64,000 bases of DNA. Origin: JAICKM01 sp050998805 (GTDB lineage: Bacteria > Chloroflexota > Chloroflexia > QHBQ01 > JAICKM01). Under the pieces are notes generated by a model that had not been told where the DNA came from, did no database searches, and saw only the letters and a program-made list of their open reading frames with translations. The stretch spans positions 57,541-121,540 of the forward strand of contig JBPCPV010000046.1 of assembly GCA_050998805.1 (NCBI GenBank). Reading direction: 5' to 3'. Each line of letters starts with the position of its first letter. Positions within the stretch are counted from its first letter, which is position 1. Both the position numbers and the translations under genes were made by a program. Positions 1-8,107 of the stretch are shown here, one piece after another.

Positions 1-2695
1 GGGGCGAGCTGACGAACATGCTCAGGTTGTTCAGCACGCGCGCTTCGAGGTGCAGGCTATTCGGCACCTGGCGGACCTTCTCAAGCGCCTGCCCGAGTAC
101 GGCCGTCGCGCGCTCGGCACCGCCCCGCAGGCCGTAGGCGGCACCGAGCATATTGAGCAGGCGGATCTCGCTGACCCGGTCATCGGCCTCGCGGCAGGCC
201 GGCAATCCCTGTTCGGCTGCCTCTATCGCGGCGGGCAGATCCCCGCGTTGCAGGTAGATTGCGGCCAGCTCGGTGAAGATCCGCGCCGTAGGTAGCCCCT
301 CGGAGCGGGCACCGGCAAGCGCCTCGTCGAGATCCGCAAGCGCCTCGCCGTAGCGGGACTGGGCGATGTAGTGTGAGGCGCGCCGGACGAACGCATCGGC
401 CATGCGATCCGGCTTGCCGGCGTCGCGGGCCAGGCGCACCAGTCTGTCGAGGTCGGTGCCAGCTCGCTCCATCTGCCCGATCAGGCTGTTGAGGCCACCC
501 CTCTCGGCCAGCAGGTCGTAGGCGCGGTCGAGCGCCTCGTCGCTCATCCCGGCGGCCTCGACCTCCTCCCCGATCACGCCGAGCGCCTGGTTATAGAACG
601 CGAGAGCTTCGTCATTGGCGAAAGCGGCCGCCGCACGCTTGGCCGCCGCCTGCAAGTGGGGCAGCGCGCGTGTGCCGTCGCCTGCGGCGAGCCAGTGGTG
701 CGCCAGGCTTGCGACGTCAGCCAGTTGTTCGGCCTCTAGCGCGGTCGCGGCAAGCCGGTGGAGGTGCCTCCGCCGTGGGCCGGAGATACCCGTGTAAGCG
801 GCTTCGAGCACCTTCTGGTGGGTGAACTGGTAGCCGTCGCTCTCCGCATCTTCGACCCAGAGCTGGCGGCGTATCAGCTCCTCCGCGGGGCCGAGAACCG
901 ACTCGGCGGTCGCGCCGCTCGCCATACCGAGGATGCCGGCCGGCACCCGCCTCCCCAGCACCGCGCCGACCTCGATCACCGAGCGTGCGGCGGCGCTGAG
1001 GCGCGCGAGCCTCTGCTCGAGCACCCGCCGGACGCTGGCCGGGGTCGGCAGTTCTTCGGAGTAGTTGACACTCGGCGTGTGCCAGCTGCCGTCGCTGCGC
1101 CGGGTCAGCACGCCCTGTTCCGTCCAGAAGCGGATCGTTTCAAGCGCGAAGAAAGCGTTGCCTTCGGTCTCCTCCCAAAGGTGGCGGCTGAAGAGCGGTG
1201 CCGGCGCGCTTAGGCCCAGCGCCTCCTGCACGAACGCCTGCATCGCTTCGGGGCTGAGGGGGTCCACTCGCATATAGCCGAGTATGCCCTCGGCCTCCAG
1301 GTTCAGCAGGGCAGGCGTGAGATGGGGCGGGTCGTCCATCTCTTCGCTGCGGAGGGTCGCCAGCAGCCGCAGGCTCGCCCCAGTGCTCCGCAGCCGAGGC
1401 AGCGCGTACTGCAACAGGTCGAGCGTCGCCGGGTCCACCCACTGTAGATCTTCAAGCACGAGCAGATGCGGTCCGACTGCCGCCATCGCCAGCAGATAGC
1501 GCGTGAGGGCCTCCCAGAGCCGGATGCGCTCCTGGTCGGGAGGCAGGCTGACAGGAGGAGGCAGGCCAGGGTGCATCTCGGAGAGTTCCGGCATCAGCCG
1601 GCTGACTTCGCTCAACCAGATCGGTTCGAGGGTAGGCACGCCGCCGAGGCGCAGGCCGACGCGCAGGGCCTCGACCAGCCCCGCGTAGGGCAGGGGCGCG
1701 GAGAACTGGTGGTAGCCGCCCCAGAGCACGAACATCCCGCTGCGGTAGGCTTCCTCGGCGGTATCGTGGGCCAGGCGGGTCTTGCCAACGCCGGCTTCTC
1801 CAACCAGCGCCAACATGGCGGGGTTTGGGCGGGGCGCGGCCAGCCATCCCGCGAGCCGCGCCTGCTCCGGCTCGCGCCCGACCACCGGAAGCCGTGTCGT
1901 GTTGCCGCCGAGTGCCGACAGCGCGCTCACAGCCTGCCTGGCGGGTTCCGCGTCCCGGCCAGTGAGCGCCTGCCCGGCCTGCATCATGTTGTGGAGGGCG
2001 AGCGTCTCCGGCTCAGGCTCGACGCCCATCTCCTCTGCGAGCAGCGCCTTGAGCGAGACGAACTGCTGCAAAGCCCGGTCGCGGCGGCCCAGCCGGTAGT
2101 AGAGGCGCATCAGCTCGCGGACGGCCTCCTCCTGGTAAGGGTCGGCGGCGACCAGGCGGGCGGCTGTTGCGGCGGCCTCTTCCCACGCCCCCGCCGTCTT
2201 GTACGCGGCGATGGTGCGGAGCAGGCAGCCCAGATAGATCCGGCGCAACCGCTCGCGCTCGATCAACACCCAATCATCGTAGTAGCCGACGAGCAGATCG
2301 CCGCGATAGAGTTCGGCTGCGCGCACCTGTGCGTCTACGTCGCCCAGTTCGCGGGCAAGAGACTCAAACCGGCGCACATCGAGATCCAGTTCGGCATCGG
2401 GGTTGAGACGCACCGTGTCGCCCTCGAAAAGCAGCAGAGCCACGCCTGACACTGTGCTATCGCGGGGTTCGAGCAAGCTGCGGATGCGCCAGAGTGCGTC
2501 GCTCAGATAGCGGCGGGCGCGGCTCTCATCCTTCTCGCCCCAGAAGAGGCCGGCCAAGAGGCTGCGTGGGTGCGCGCGCTCGTGCGCCACCATCAAGTAG
2601 GTGAGGAGCCGTGCCGCCTTCTTTGGAGTGGGAGCAGGCATCGGCTGCCCATCCCGCTCCATCGCCAGGCCACCGAAAAGTCGTATAGTCAACAT
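1..2695 (-). CDS. BTAD/AAA-ATPase/TPR transcriptional regulator, C-terminus cut by window start
   Basis: The minus-strand frame is open from an ATG at 2695 to the window edge (at least 898 codons). The first ~95 residues look like an OmpR-type winged helix (starts MLTIRLFGG). They are followed by a bacterial transcriptional activation domain to about residue 245, including the pair E-E-M-G-V-E-P. An AAA/NACHT-type ATPase follows, with Walker A GEAGVGKTR near residue 300 and a Walker B-like LLVLEDLQWVD near residue 410. Helical TPR-type repeats fill the rest, for example LNNLSM at the very edge. Proteins of this SARP/MalT-like architecture usually act as cytoplasmic one-component activators whose ligand is unknown. 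The gene is divergent from folC, and the 65-bp gap contains a perfect palindrome. A LuxR-type C-terminal domain cannot be excluded because the end is missing. Confidence 0.88.
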   Translation of the reverse strand, partial: MLTIRLFGGLAMERDGQPMPAPTPKKAARLLTYLMVAHERAHPRSLLAGLFWGEKDESRARRYLSDALWRIRSLLEPRDSTVSGVALLLFEGDTVRLNPDAELDLDVRRFESLARELGDVDAQVRAAELYRGDLLVGYYDDWVLIERERLRRIYLGCLLRTIAAYKTAGAWEEAAATAARLVAADPYQEEAVRELMRLYYRLGRRDRALQQFVSLKALLAEEMGVEPEPETLALHNMMQAGQALTGRDAEPARQAVSALSALGGNTTRLPVVGREPEQARLAGWLAAPRPNPAMLALVGEAGVGKTRLAHDTAEEAYRSGMFVLWGGYHQFSAPLPYAGLVEALRVGLRLGGVPTLEPIWLSEVSRLMPELSEMHPGLPPPVSLPPDQERIRLWEALTRYLLAMAAVGPHLLVLEDLQWVDPATLDLLQYALPRLRSTGASLRLLATLRSEEMDDPPHLTPALLNLEAEGILGYMRVDPLSPEAMQAFVQEALGLSAPAPLFSRHLWEETEGNAFFALETIRFWTEQGVLTRRSDGSWHTPSVNYSEELPTPASVRRVLEQRLARLSAAARSVIEVGAVLGRRVPAGILGMASGATAESVLGPAEELIRRQLWVEDAESDGYQFTHQKVLEAAYTGISGPRRRHLHRLAATALEAEQLADVASLAHHWLAAGDGTRALPHLQAAAKRAAAAFANDEALAFYNQALGVIGEEVEAAGMSDEALDRAYDLLAERGGLNSLIGQMERAGTDLDRLVRLARDAGKPDRMADAFVRRASHYIAQSRYGEALADLDEALAGARSEGLPTARIFTELAAIYLQRGDLPAAIEAAEQGLPACREADDRVSEIRLLNMLGAAYGLRGGAERATAVLGQALEKVRQVPNSLHLEARVLNNLSMFVSSP

Positions 2696-2722
2696 GGCAT
2701 AATTGGCCTCAAGGTCGCCCAC

Positions 2723-2732
2723 ACTGTACAGT
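2723..2732. promoter_or_regulatory. Perfect 10-bp palindrome ACTGTACAGT in a divergent promoter region
   Basis: The palindrome sits between the divergent regulator and folC genes and overlaps the likely -35 region of folC. A minus-strand -10-like TATACT (2730-2735) overlaps its edge. A role as an operator, perhaps for the neighbouring regulator, is inference. Confidence 0.4.
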
Positions 2733-2748
2733 ATAGCATACGTCGTCG

Positions 2749-2754
2749 TATAAT
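2749..2754 (+). promoter_or_regulatory. -10 box TATAAT of folC, leaderless arrangement
   Basis: TATAAT ends 6 bp before the ATG at 2761, so transcription should begin at or next to the start codon. There is no Shine-Dalgarno sequence. A weak -35 (TGTACA, 2725-2730) lies 18 bp upstream. Confidence 0.75.
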
Positions 2755-2760
2755 GGGGCC

Positions 2761-4173
2761 ATGTCGGACTACTCGGACGCGCTCGGCTATCTCTACAGCT
2801 TCACCGACCTGGAGCGGGTGCCCGGCATGGCGACGGCATCGGGGCTGGACTTGGCGAAGGTCCATCGGTTCTTCGACCTGATCGGGCGACCCGAGACCGG
2901 CTTTCGCAGCGTGATCGTGGCCGGCACGAAGGGCAAAGGATCGACGGCGAACTACCTGGCGGGTGCCCTCCGCGCCTCCGGCTACCGCACCGGCCTCTAC
3001 ACGCAGCCCCACCTCACGACCTTCCGCGAGCGGATGCAGATCGACGGCAGCCTGCTGCCGCCCGACAGGCTGGTGGCGCTCGTGGACTGGGTGCGGCCCT
3101 ATGTGGAGCAGATGAGCGCCGATCCACCGACCACTTACGAAATCTCCACTGCGCTCGCGCTGCGCTATTTCTGGGAGGAGCGGGTTGACTACGCGGTACT
3201 CGAAATCGGCCTCGGCGGGCGGCTCGACGCCGTGAACGCTGTGCGCGCTCCCCTCGTCTCGGTGATCACCTCGCTCAGCCTCGACCACACTCTTGTGCTC
3301 GGTGACACTATAGACAAGATCGCCGCAGAGAAGGCCGGCATCATCAGGCCGGGGACGCCTGTGGTGAGCGCGCCCCAGCCCGCCGACGGCCTGGCGGTGG
3401 TCGAGCACACCGCCGCCGTGCGCGGGTCGCCTCTCTACCTAGTCGGCACCGACATCACGCTTGCCGACGGACCGCCGCCGGAGGCGATGTGCGGTCCGGG
3501 CTGCTACGGGCGGCCTCTGAGGGCGACCCAGGCGGTGACGCTCACCGTAGGCCCACGGCTCCGCGAGGCCGCGCCGCAGATGCCGCAGAGCCTGCCCCTG
3601 GTGCTGCCGCTGCTTGGCCGGAGGCAGGCCGCGAACGCGGCCGTCGCCTGCGCCACTTGCCTGCTGCTTGCAGGGTCGGGTGCCGAGCGGCTGACCCCGG
3701 AGGCGATACGCTCCGGTTTCCGGTCCGTCGCCTGGCCGGGGCGGTTGGAGGTAGCCGGCGAGAGGCCACTGCTGGTTCTCGACGGCGCGCACAACGGCGA
3801 CTCCGCGGAGCAGCTTGCCGCCGACCTGCCTAAGAACTTCTGCTACCGGAGGCTGGTGCTTCTGCTGGGCGCGATGGCCGATAAGCAGATAGACGCCATA
3901 CTCCGCCCCCTGCTGCCTTTGGCCGATGCCGCCGTCTTCACCCACGGGCACCACCCCCGCGCGATGGAGCCGAGGGCGCTCATCGAGCGCACCGAGGCGA
4001 TTGCCGCGCGCCCCGGCGCTTACCACGCCGCGGAGGATGTGAACGCCGCGCTTGCCCTCGCCTATACCCTCGCCGATCCGGACGATGCCATCCTCGTCAC
4101 CGGCTCGCTCTACATCGTCGGCGAAGCCCGCGCCGCCCTCGGCCTCGGCGCACCACCTGACGAGGCGCTCTAG
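2761..4173 (+). CDS. folC: Bifunctional folylpolyglutamate synthase / dihydrofolate synthase
   Basis: The 470-residue protein has the normal length for FolC. It carries the Mur-ligase-type P-loop GTKGKGS near residue 56, the LEIGLGGRLDAVN segment near residue 146, the SLDHTLVLGDT motif, and the C-terminal ligase domain with LDGAHN near residue 341. The enzyme adds glutamate to folates using ATP and, in bifunctional forms, joins dihydropteroate with the first glutamate. Acting in the cytoplasm, it keeps one-carbon cofactors inside the cell. Functionally it pairs with the folate-using thymidylate synthase ThyX encoded further along. The start is supported by a TATAAT 6 bp upstream. The 3' end overlaps the convergent scpB by 4 bp. 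Confidence 0.93.
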   Translation: MSDYSDALGYLYSFTDLERVPGMATASGLDLAKVHRFFDLIGRPETGFRSVIVAGTKGKGSTANYLAGALRASGYRTGLYTQPHLTTFRERMQIDGSLLPPDRLVALVDWVRPYVEQMSADPPTTYEISTALALRYFWEERVDYAVLEIGLGGRLDAVNAVRAPLVSVITSLSLDHTLVLGDTIDKIAAEKAGIIRPGTPVVSAPQPADGLAVVEHTAAVRGSPLYLVGTDITLADGPPPEAMCGPGCYGRPLRATQAVTLTVGPRLREAAPQMPQSLPLVLPLLGRRQAANAAVACATCLLLAGSGAERLTPEAIRSGFRSVAWPGRLEVAGERPLLVLDGAHNGDSAEQLAADLPKNFCYRRLVLLLGAMADKQIDAILRPLLPLADAAVFTHGHHPRAMEPRALIERTEAIAARPGAYHAAEDVNAALALAYTLADPDDAILVTGSLYIVGEARAALGLGAPPDEAL

Positions 4174-4736
4174 ACCTCGGCGGGCAGAGGCGGTAGGTCG
4201 GCGGGGCTGCTGAGACCGAAGTGCCGCAGGAAGGCGAGCGTGGTGCTGAAGAGTATCGGGTGTCCCACCGTGTCGAGCCGCCCGCTCTCGGCGATCAGCC
4301 CACGGTTGAGGAGCGTCGCCAGCACTCCACTGCAATCCACGCCGCGCAGCTGCTCGACCTGGGTGCGCGTGACCGGCTGCCGATATGCGATGATCGCCAG
4401 GGTTTCGAGCGCGGCGTTCGAGAGGTGGGTGCTAGCCTCGTACCCAAAGTAGCGGTCAAGTTCGAGGCCGAGTTCGGGCGCGGTCACGAGCTGCACCTGG
4501 GAGGCGAGGCGCTGGAGACGGATGCCGCGCCCGGCATCGCGCAAGTCGGCGGCGAGGCGGTCGAGCGCGGCATCGAGCCGGGCCTGCGAAACGCCCAACC
4601 CCTTGCGGAGCGCGTCCAGGGGCTGAGGTTCGGGCGCGGCGAAGAGCACGCCTTCGAGAGTGCGGGCAAGCTCCGCGATGTCTTCTCGCTCGGTCAGTGG
4701 GCGGGGTGCGTCTGTTTCCTCGGCTTCCTGGGTCAT
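4170..4736 (-). CDS. scpB: Segregation and condensation protein B
   Basis: About 188 residues with two winged-helix units. The signature ALETLAIIAYRQPVTR lies in the second half, followed by LRGVD, a GVLATLLNRGLI segment, the PILFSTT strand and a final FGL. ScpB is the kleisin-interacting subunit of the SMC-ScpAB condensin, which organises the chromosome. The start at 4736 (MTQEAEETD) is chosen because TTGAGC (4766-4771), a 17-bp spacer and TATAAT (4743-4748) end 6 bp before it; a longer in-frame extension would begin upstream of this promoter. scpA, which usually precedes scpB, is not next to it. The gene is convergent with folC. Confidence 0.92.
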   Translation of the reverse strand: MTQEAEETDAPRPLTEREDIAELARTLEGVLFAAPEPQPLDALRKGLGVSQARLDAALDRLAADLRDAGRGIRLQRLASQVQLVTAPELGLELDRYFGYEASTHLSNAALETLAIIAYRQPVTRTQVEQLRGVDCSGVLATLLNRGLIAESGRLDTVGHPILFSTTLAFLRHFGLSSPADLPPLPAEV

Positions 4737-4742
4737 GCGGTC

Positions 4743-4771
4743 ATTATACAGGACGCGACTCTCCGGCTCAA
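4743..4771 (-). promoter_or_regulatory. scpB promoter, leaderless type
   Basis: On the minus strand the -35 TTGAGC (4766-4771) and the -10 TATAAT (4743-4748) are separated by 17 bp. The -10 ends 6 bp before the ATG at 4736. Confidence 0.75.
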
Positions 4772-4791
4772 CTCTGCCTAAAGCCAGTTCA

Positions 4792-4820
4792 TTGACAAGC
4801 CGCGCGCATCTGGATAAACT
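4792..4820 (+). promoter_or_regulatory. Plus-strand promoter without an adjacent gene
   Basis: TTGACA (4792-4797), 17 bp, then TAAACT (4815-4820). The first plus-strand start codon downstream is at 5176. The transcript would run antisense through the small membrane protein at 4837-5118. It may drive the DUF309 gene with a long leader or make an antisense RNA. Confidence 0.45.
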
Positions 4821-4836
4821 ACAGTAAGAACGTCGT

Positions 4837-5118
4837 TTAGACCGCCCCCGCATCGGAGGGTTTCTCTTCGGCTGGTATCGGTGCCGGCTTGTTCCGCGCC
4901 AGCACCGCGAAGCCCCAGACCACACTGAGCCAGATGCCGAGGACACCACAGACGGGGATGACGACCAGCACCGGCAAGGCAACGTTGAGGAAAGCCTGTA
5001 ACAGAAGTTCGAGGACCGAGCCGATGATCGCGCCGAGCAGCCCGCCGATAGCCGCGATGATCGCCAACGACGCGGTCGAGAGCGCCAGCCGCCGCAAGAT
5101 CTGCTTCCAGTACACCAT
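4837..5118 (-). CDS. Small predicted membrane protein, unknown function
   Basis: 93 residues with two hydrophobic stretches, roughly residues 13-40 and 44-72, separated by only a few residues, and a hydrophilic tail rich in Pro, Ala and Glu. A good ribosome binding site (GGAGG about 8 bp before the ATG at 5118) supports it as a real gene. I do not recognise the family. It stands alone on the minus strand, divergent from the DUF309 gene, with a promoter-like sequence of opposite direction just beyond its 3' end. Confidence 0.6.
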   Translation of the reverse strand: MVYWKQILRRLALSTASLAIIAAIGGLLGAIIGSVLELLLQAFLNVALPVLVVIPVCGVLGIWLSVVWGFAVLARNKPAPIPAEEKPSDAGAV

Positions 5119-5175
5119 CTATCGCCTCCGTTTGGTTTCGTTTAGCGCGCGCAGAAACAGACTAAAGCAAGTATC

Positions 5176-5646
5176 ATGCCCTCTCTGACAATGCCGGACG
5201 CCTGCCGTCTGCCGCCCCCAGCCCCCCTCTACGACGGTATCGCCGAGTTCAACAGGGGCGAGTATTTCGAGTGCCACGAAACCCTCGAGAGGCTCTGGAT
5301 GCACGAGCCTGCGCCGATCCGCAGGCTCTACCAGGGCATCTTGCAGGTCGGGGTCGGCTTCTACCACCTCCGCAACGGCAACTACCGGGGCACGCTCAAC
5401 CTGCTTGCCTCCTCGGTCGGCTACCTGCGGGATTTCACCCCCTCCTGCATGGGCGTAGACGTGACCCGCCTGATCGCCGATGCAGCCTCCGTGCGGGCGG
5501 CGATCCTCGCCCTCGGCCCCGAACGCTTCCGCGAGTATGACCTGCTCCACCTCCCGCGCATCCTCTACGACGCGACTGTGGCCGCGACTGCCATCCCCCT
5601 GCCCCTGCCGGAAGAGGGCGGAGCTGAGGGGCCGGGGCACTGGTAG
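5176..5646 (+). CDS. DUF309 family protein
   Basis: 156 residues. The N-terminal half shows the family motif FNRGEYFECHETLERLW (about residues 24-40) with the H-E pair, then a YQGILQVGVGFYHL segment. The family is a small helical bundle of unknown biochemical role. The C-terminal third (ARFREYDLL and onward) is less conserved, and the last residues are Pro-rich. No convincing Shine-Dalgarno sequence precedes the ATG. Heptameric repeats begin 13 bp after its stop codon. Confidence 0.8.
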   Translation: MPSLTMPDACRLPPPAPLYDGIAEFNRGEYFECHETLERLWMHEPAPIRRLYQGILQVGVGFYHLRNGNYRGTLNLLASSVGYLRDFTPSCMGVDVTRLIADAASVRAAILALGPERFREYDLLHLPRILYDATVAATAIPLPLPEEGGAEGPGHW

Positions 5647-5659
5647 GTGGTGGGGGCGA

Positions 5660-5714
5660 ATTTTGAGTTATGAACTGCGAGTGGTTGGTGGTTAGTTGTT
5701 GGTGGTCGGTTGAA
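5660..5714. repeat. Heptamer tandem array, mixed GTTATGA / GTGGTTG units
   Basis: About seven degenerate 7-bp units in register: ATTTTGA, GTTATGA, ACTGCGA, GTGGTTG, GTGGTTA, GTTGTTG, GTGGTCG. It fills most of the gap between the DUF309 and GNAT genes. Confidence 0.8.
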
Positions 5715-5717
5715 GGA

Positions 5718-5743
5718 GCCGCCGAGACGACGGCGGCACGGGG
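5718..5743. repeat. Dispersed 26-bp hairpin repeat, variant copy
   Basis: A diverged copy of the element also found at 6648, 19646 and 19679: GCCGCC, a 5-base loop, GGCGGC, then a tail ending ACGGGG. Here the stem carries substitutions. Confidence 0.7.
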
Positions 5744-5774
5744 TCGCGGACTTGCGCCCCCCATCTGGCTCTGC

Positions 5775-5780
5775 TATGAT
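5775..5780 (+). promoter_or_regulatory. -10 box TATGAT of the GNAT gene, leaderless arrangement
   Basis: TATGAT ends 6 bp before the ATG at 5787. No ribosome binding site is seen. Confidence 0.65.
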
Positions 5781-5786
5781 GTCCGC

Positions 5787-6614
5787 ATGTCTTCTACCGC
5801 CCGGCCGCTGACGCCGGATGACGGCGCGGCGCTCGACCGATTGCTCGCGGGCCAGCGACCGGCCGGGGTCTATGCGCGCAGCCACTTGCGGGCGCTCGGC
5901 ATCGGCGTGGGCGGTGTGGCCGCTTGGGGCTGCACGGGCGCGGATGGCGAGCTGCGGGCGTCGCTGGTCGCGCATGACGGCATTGGCTGGCCGATCTGGG
6001 AGACACGGGAGCAGGCCGACGCCCTCGCCGAGTGCGTGGGGGCGCTGGGTATAGACCTGTTGAGTGGACCGCCCACGCTTGTCGAGCCGTTGCTCACACG
6101 GCTCGGCAGCCTTGCGGGGCGATTGGATCGCTGCCCGTTCGTGCGCCTGCTGCCCGGCGAGCTGTGCCAGCCCCCAACCTGCGCCCTCGTACGTCGCGCC
6201 CTCCCCACCGACATCGAGAGCCTGATTGACTTCTACCTACCCGGCTTCTACAGCCTCGCCTACCTGCCGACGCGCGAAGCCTGGCGCGAGCGGCTGTCCG
6301 AGCAGCTCGCGCACCGGCGGTCCTACCTGATCGAGCAGGGCGGCGTGGTTGTCGCGGCGGCGCAGAGTAGCGCGGAGACCCCCGACGCCGCGATGATCGG
6401 CGGGGTCGCCACCCTGCCGGCCCACCGCAAGCGTGGCCTCGCTGCCTGCTGCGTGTCCGCGCTCTGTGCCGATCTTTTCGCCGAGGGCGTAGCCGAGATT
6501 GGCCTGTTCTACCTCTCCGCGAACACCCCTGCGGCCCGCCTCTACGATAAGCTCGGCTTCCGTCCCGCCGGGGAGTGGTGGCTTGCTCCGCTCGGCGGGA
6601 CGGACGAGTTTTGA
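5787..6614 (+). CDS. GNAT-family N-acetyltransferase
   Basis: 275 residues when started at the ATG at 5787, just after a TATGAT box. The C-terminal half holds the GNAT core: a strand SYLIEQGGVVVAAAQS, then GGVATLPAHRKRGLAACCV, which matches the acetyl-CoA pyrophosphate loop (V-x-T-x-P-x-x-R-x-x-G-L/I-A), and a final FYLSANTPAARLYDKLGF motif. The N-terminal half resembles the second, degenerate GNAT-like domain seen in two-domain proteins. The substrate is unknown. Its stop codon lies inside a GTTTTGA heptamer array. The longer frame reaching back to 5670 would start inside repeats and is rejected. Confidence 0.85.
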   Translation: MSSTARPLTPDDGAALDRLLAGQRPAGVYARSHLRALGIGVGGVAAWGCTGADGELRASLVAHDGIGWPIWETREQADALAECVGALGIDLLSGPPTLVEPLLTRLGSLAGRLDRCPFVRLLPGELCQPPTCALVRRALPTDIESLIDFYLPGFYSLAYLPTREAWRERLSEQLAHRRSYLIEQGGVVVAAAQSSAETPDAAMIGGVATLPAHRKRGLAACCVSALCADLFAEGVAEIGLFYLSANTPAARLYDKLGFRPAGEWWLAPLGGTDEF

Positions 6615-6630
6615 GTTTTGAGTTCTGAAT
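6606..6630. repeat. Heptamer array GAGTTTT
   Basis: Units GAGTTTT, GAGTTTT, GAGTTCT, GAAT. The stop codon of the GNAT gene (6612-6614) lies within it. Confidence 0.8.
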
Positions 6631-6647
6631 GACGAGGGTGACGCGGA

Positions 6648-6673
6648 GCCGCCGGGACGGCGGCGATACGGGG
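6648..6673. repeat. Dispersed 26-bp hairpin repeat
   Basis: GCCGCC-GGGAC-GGCGGC stem-loop followed by GATACGGGG. It is identical over 26 bp to the copy at 19679-19704 and nearly identical to 19646-19671. It lacks a T-run, so it is not an ordinary terminator. Confidence 0.8.
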
Positions 6674-6690
6674 ACAGGGGCGGCTACGGA

Positions 6691-6746
6691 GCTAGAAGCT
6701 GACGGTTAGCGGCTGATAGCTGACGGCTGATCGCTGACCGCTTCAG
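6691..6746. repeat. Heptamer array GCTGACG
   Basis: Eight units in register: GCTAGAA, GCTGACG, GTTAGCG, GCTGATA, GCTGACG, GCTGATC, GCTGACC, GCTTCAG. The last unit contains the stop codon of the minus-strand peptidase (6743-6745). Confidence 0.85.
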
Positions 6747-7921
6747 ATATAAGCCAACTCCATCTGAGGCGGGGAGAGGAACTCGCAGCCATCCTCGGTC
6801 ACAAGCACCTCTTCTTCGAGGCCGCAGACGCCGGCGGGGGTTTCCACCTCGAGTTCGAGGGTGTAGACCTGCCCGGCGGCGACGATGCCTTCGGGCGTCG
6901 TGCCGTAGCGTTCCCAGCGCGGGCCGAGGAGGGTGCCGCCGTCGTGGGTCGTGCGCCCCACGGTGTGTCCGAGGGCGTGCTGGTACTCCGGGTATCCGGC
7001 CTCGGTGATGGAGCGGCGGGCGATGGCGTCTACCTCCCAGCCCCGCAGGCCGGGCCGGAGCGCGGTCGCGGCGGTCTGTATCGCCGCGCAGACTGCCTCG
7101 AAGCCCCGCAGCACTTCGGGTGGGGCCTCGGTCTCGCCGGGCTTGCGGCAATACCATAGCCGCTGCTGGTCGGTACAATAGCCGTCCTTGCTCACCCCGA
7201 AATCAATATGCACCAGATTGCCCGGCGCGATCCGTAAGTCGCCGGGGCGGCTGTGACCGGAAGCCGAGCCGGGTCCGGCGTTGACTATCGGGCAGATCGA
7301 GCGTTCCCACGAAGTGCCCAGCCCGCGCCGGCCGGTCTCGGAGTGCATGAAGTCGGCGATCTCACACTCCGTTTGGCCGACCTTCAGGAAGGAGCCTGTG
7401 AGGGTGAAGATCTCCTCGGCGTCGCGCAGGGCTGCCCGCATCAGGGCGAGTTCGCCGTCCGTCTTCGTGGCGCGCAATGTACTGACGAACTCGGCGGCGC
7501 TTTCGAGGCGGCCGCCATAGACCGTCTCGCCGAGGATTCCGTTGAGGGTCAGCCACATGCCGTGGGTTAGTCCGTCGGCGGCGGGGTCGCTTGTCGAGTA
7601 GTTGACGCCGATCCGCTTTGGATCGCGCCCGGCCAGCAGTTCGCGGAGCGGTGCTGAGATGCCTTCTGTGTAGGGGACGACCTGCTCGAAGAGGCCGCCG
7701 GCTCGTACGTTGTCGCAGTCGTGAAGCCCGGCGACGACGGCGTGCCTGCCGTCGGCGCTCACCAGGACTGCCGTCTCCCAGGTGAAGTCGAGGTCGCAGA
7801 TAAGCGGCAGGCTCGGGTCTTTCTGTGTGCTCGTCTCGCGCACGAAGAGCAACCAGATGTCAATTCCATGCCTGCCCAGCAGGGCTGCGGCCTGAGCCAG
7901 CTTCTCGCTGTAGATGTTCAT
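6743..7921 (-). CDS. M24-family metallopeptidase (Xaa-Pro aminopeptidase-like)
   Basis: 392 residues with an N-terminal creatinase-type domain and a C-terminal pita-bread domain. The metal-ligand positions are visible: D in HIDFG and D in GYCTDQQR, H in LGHTVGRTTH, E in LELEVETP and E in LEEEVLVTEDG. Such enzymes remove N-terminal residues before proline or act on related dipeptides. Two ATGs sit side by side (7924 and 7921). AGGAGG at 7928-7933 is 6 bp from the second, so 7921 is preferred. The promoter (TTGACA-18-TAGACT) lies at 7991-8020, so the mRNA leader carries a heptamer array. The dinuclear-metal Asp/Asp/His/Glu/Glu set looks complete. Confidence 0.88.
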   Translation of the reverse strand: MNIYSEKLAQAAALLGRHGIDIWLLFVRETSTQKDPSLPLICDLDFTWETAVLVSADGRHAVVAGLHDCDNVRAGGLFEQVVPYTEGISAPLRELLAGRDPKRIGVNYSTSDPAADGLTHGMWLTLNGILGETVYGGRLESAAEFVSTLRATKTDGELALMRAALRDAEEIFTLTGSFLKVGQTECEIADFMHSETGRRGLGTSWERSICPIVNAGPGSASGHSRPGDLRIAPGNLVHIDFGVSKDGYCTDQQRLWYCRKPGETEAPPEVLRGFEAVCAAIQTAATALRPGLRGWEVDAIARRSITEAGYPEYQHALGHTVGRTTHDGGTLLGPRWERYGTTPEGIVAAGQVYTLELEVETPAGVCGLEEEVLVTEDGCEFLSPPQMELAYI

Positions 7922-7933
7922 CATGAACCTCCT

Positions 7934-7975
7934 GATTGCGGAGTGCGGAGTGCGGATTGCGGATTACGTAGTGCG
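7934..7975. repeat. Heptamer array GAGTGCG / GATTGCG
   Basis: Six units: GATTGCG, GAGTGCG, GAGTGCG, GATTGCG, GATTACG, TAGTGCG. It lies in the predicted mRNA leader of the M24 peptidase, immediately upstream of its ribosome binding site. Confidence 0.85.
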
Positions 7976-7990
7976 TGGTGTTGTGAGGGC

Positions 7991-8020
7991 AGTCTAGCAT
8001 ACGTTGGGGACGATTGTCAA
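7991..8020 (-). promoter_or_regulatory. Promoter of the M24 peptidase gene
   Basis: Minus-strand TTGACA (8015-8020), an 18-bp spacer and TAGACT (7991-7996). The predicted leader is about 60 nt and includes the 7934-7975 heptamer array. Confidence 0.7.
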
Positions 8021-8076
8021 TCGGGGTCGGTAGGCTAGAGTCATTGTGGGCGGTGGCATCAAGCGGCTGATCAGTG

Positions 8077-8082
8077 TATAAT
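8077..8082 (+). promoter_or_regulatory. -10 box TATAAT of the ytxH-like gene
   Basis: TATAAT lies 78 bp before the ATG at 8160. The expected leader contains the GCTGACG array (8108-8135) and a GGAGG ribosome binding site. Confidence 0.6.
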
Positions 8083-8107
8083 GTGCAACGAGCGATACGC
8101 AAGGGTA

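Noticed and set aside
1140..2449. Several long open frames on both strands over the first regulator
   Set aside because: They are GC-rich shadows of the long minus-strand coding frame with its clear Walker motifs.
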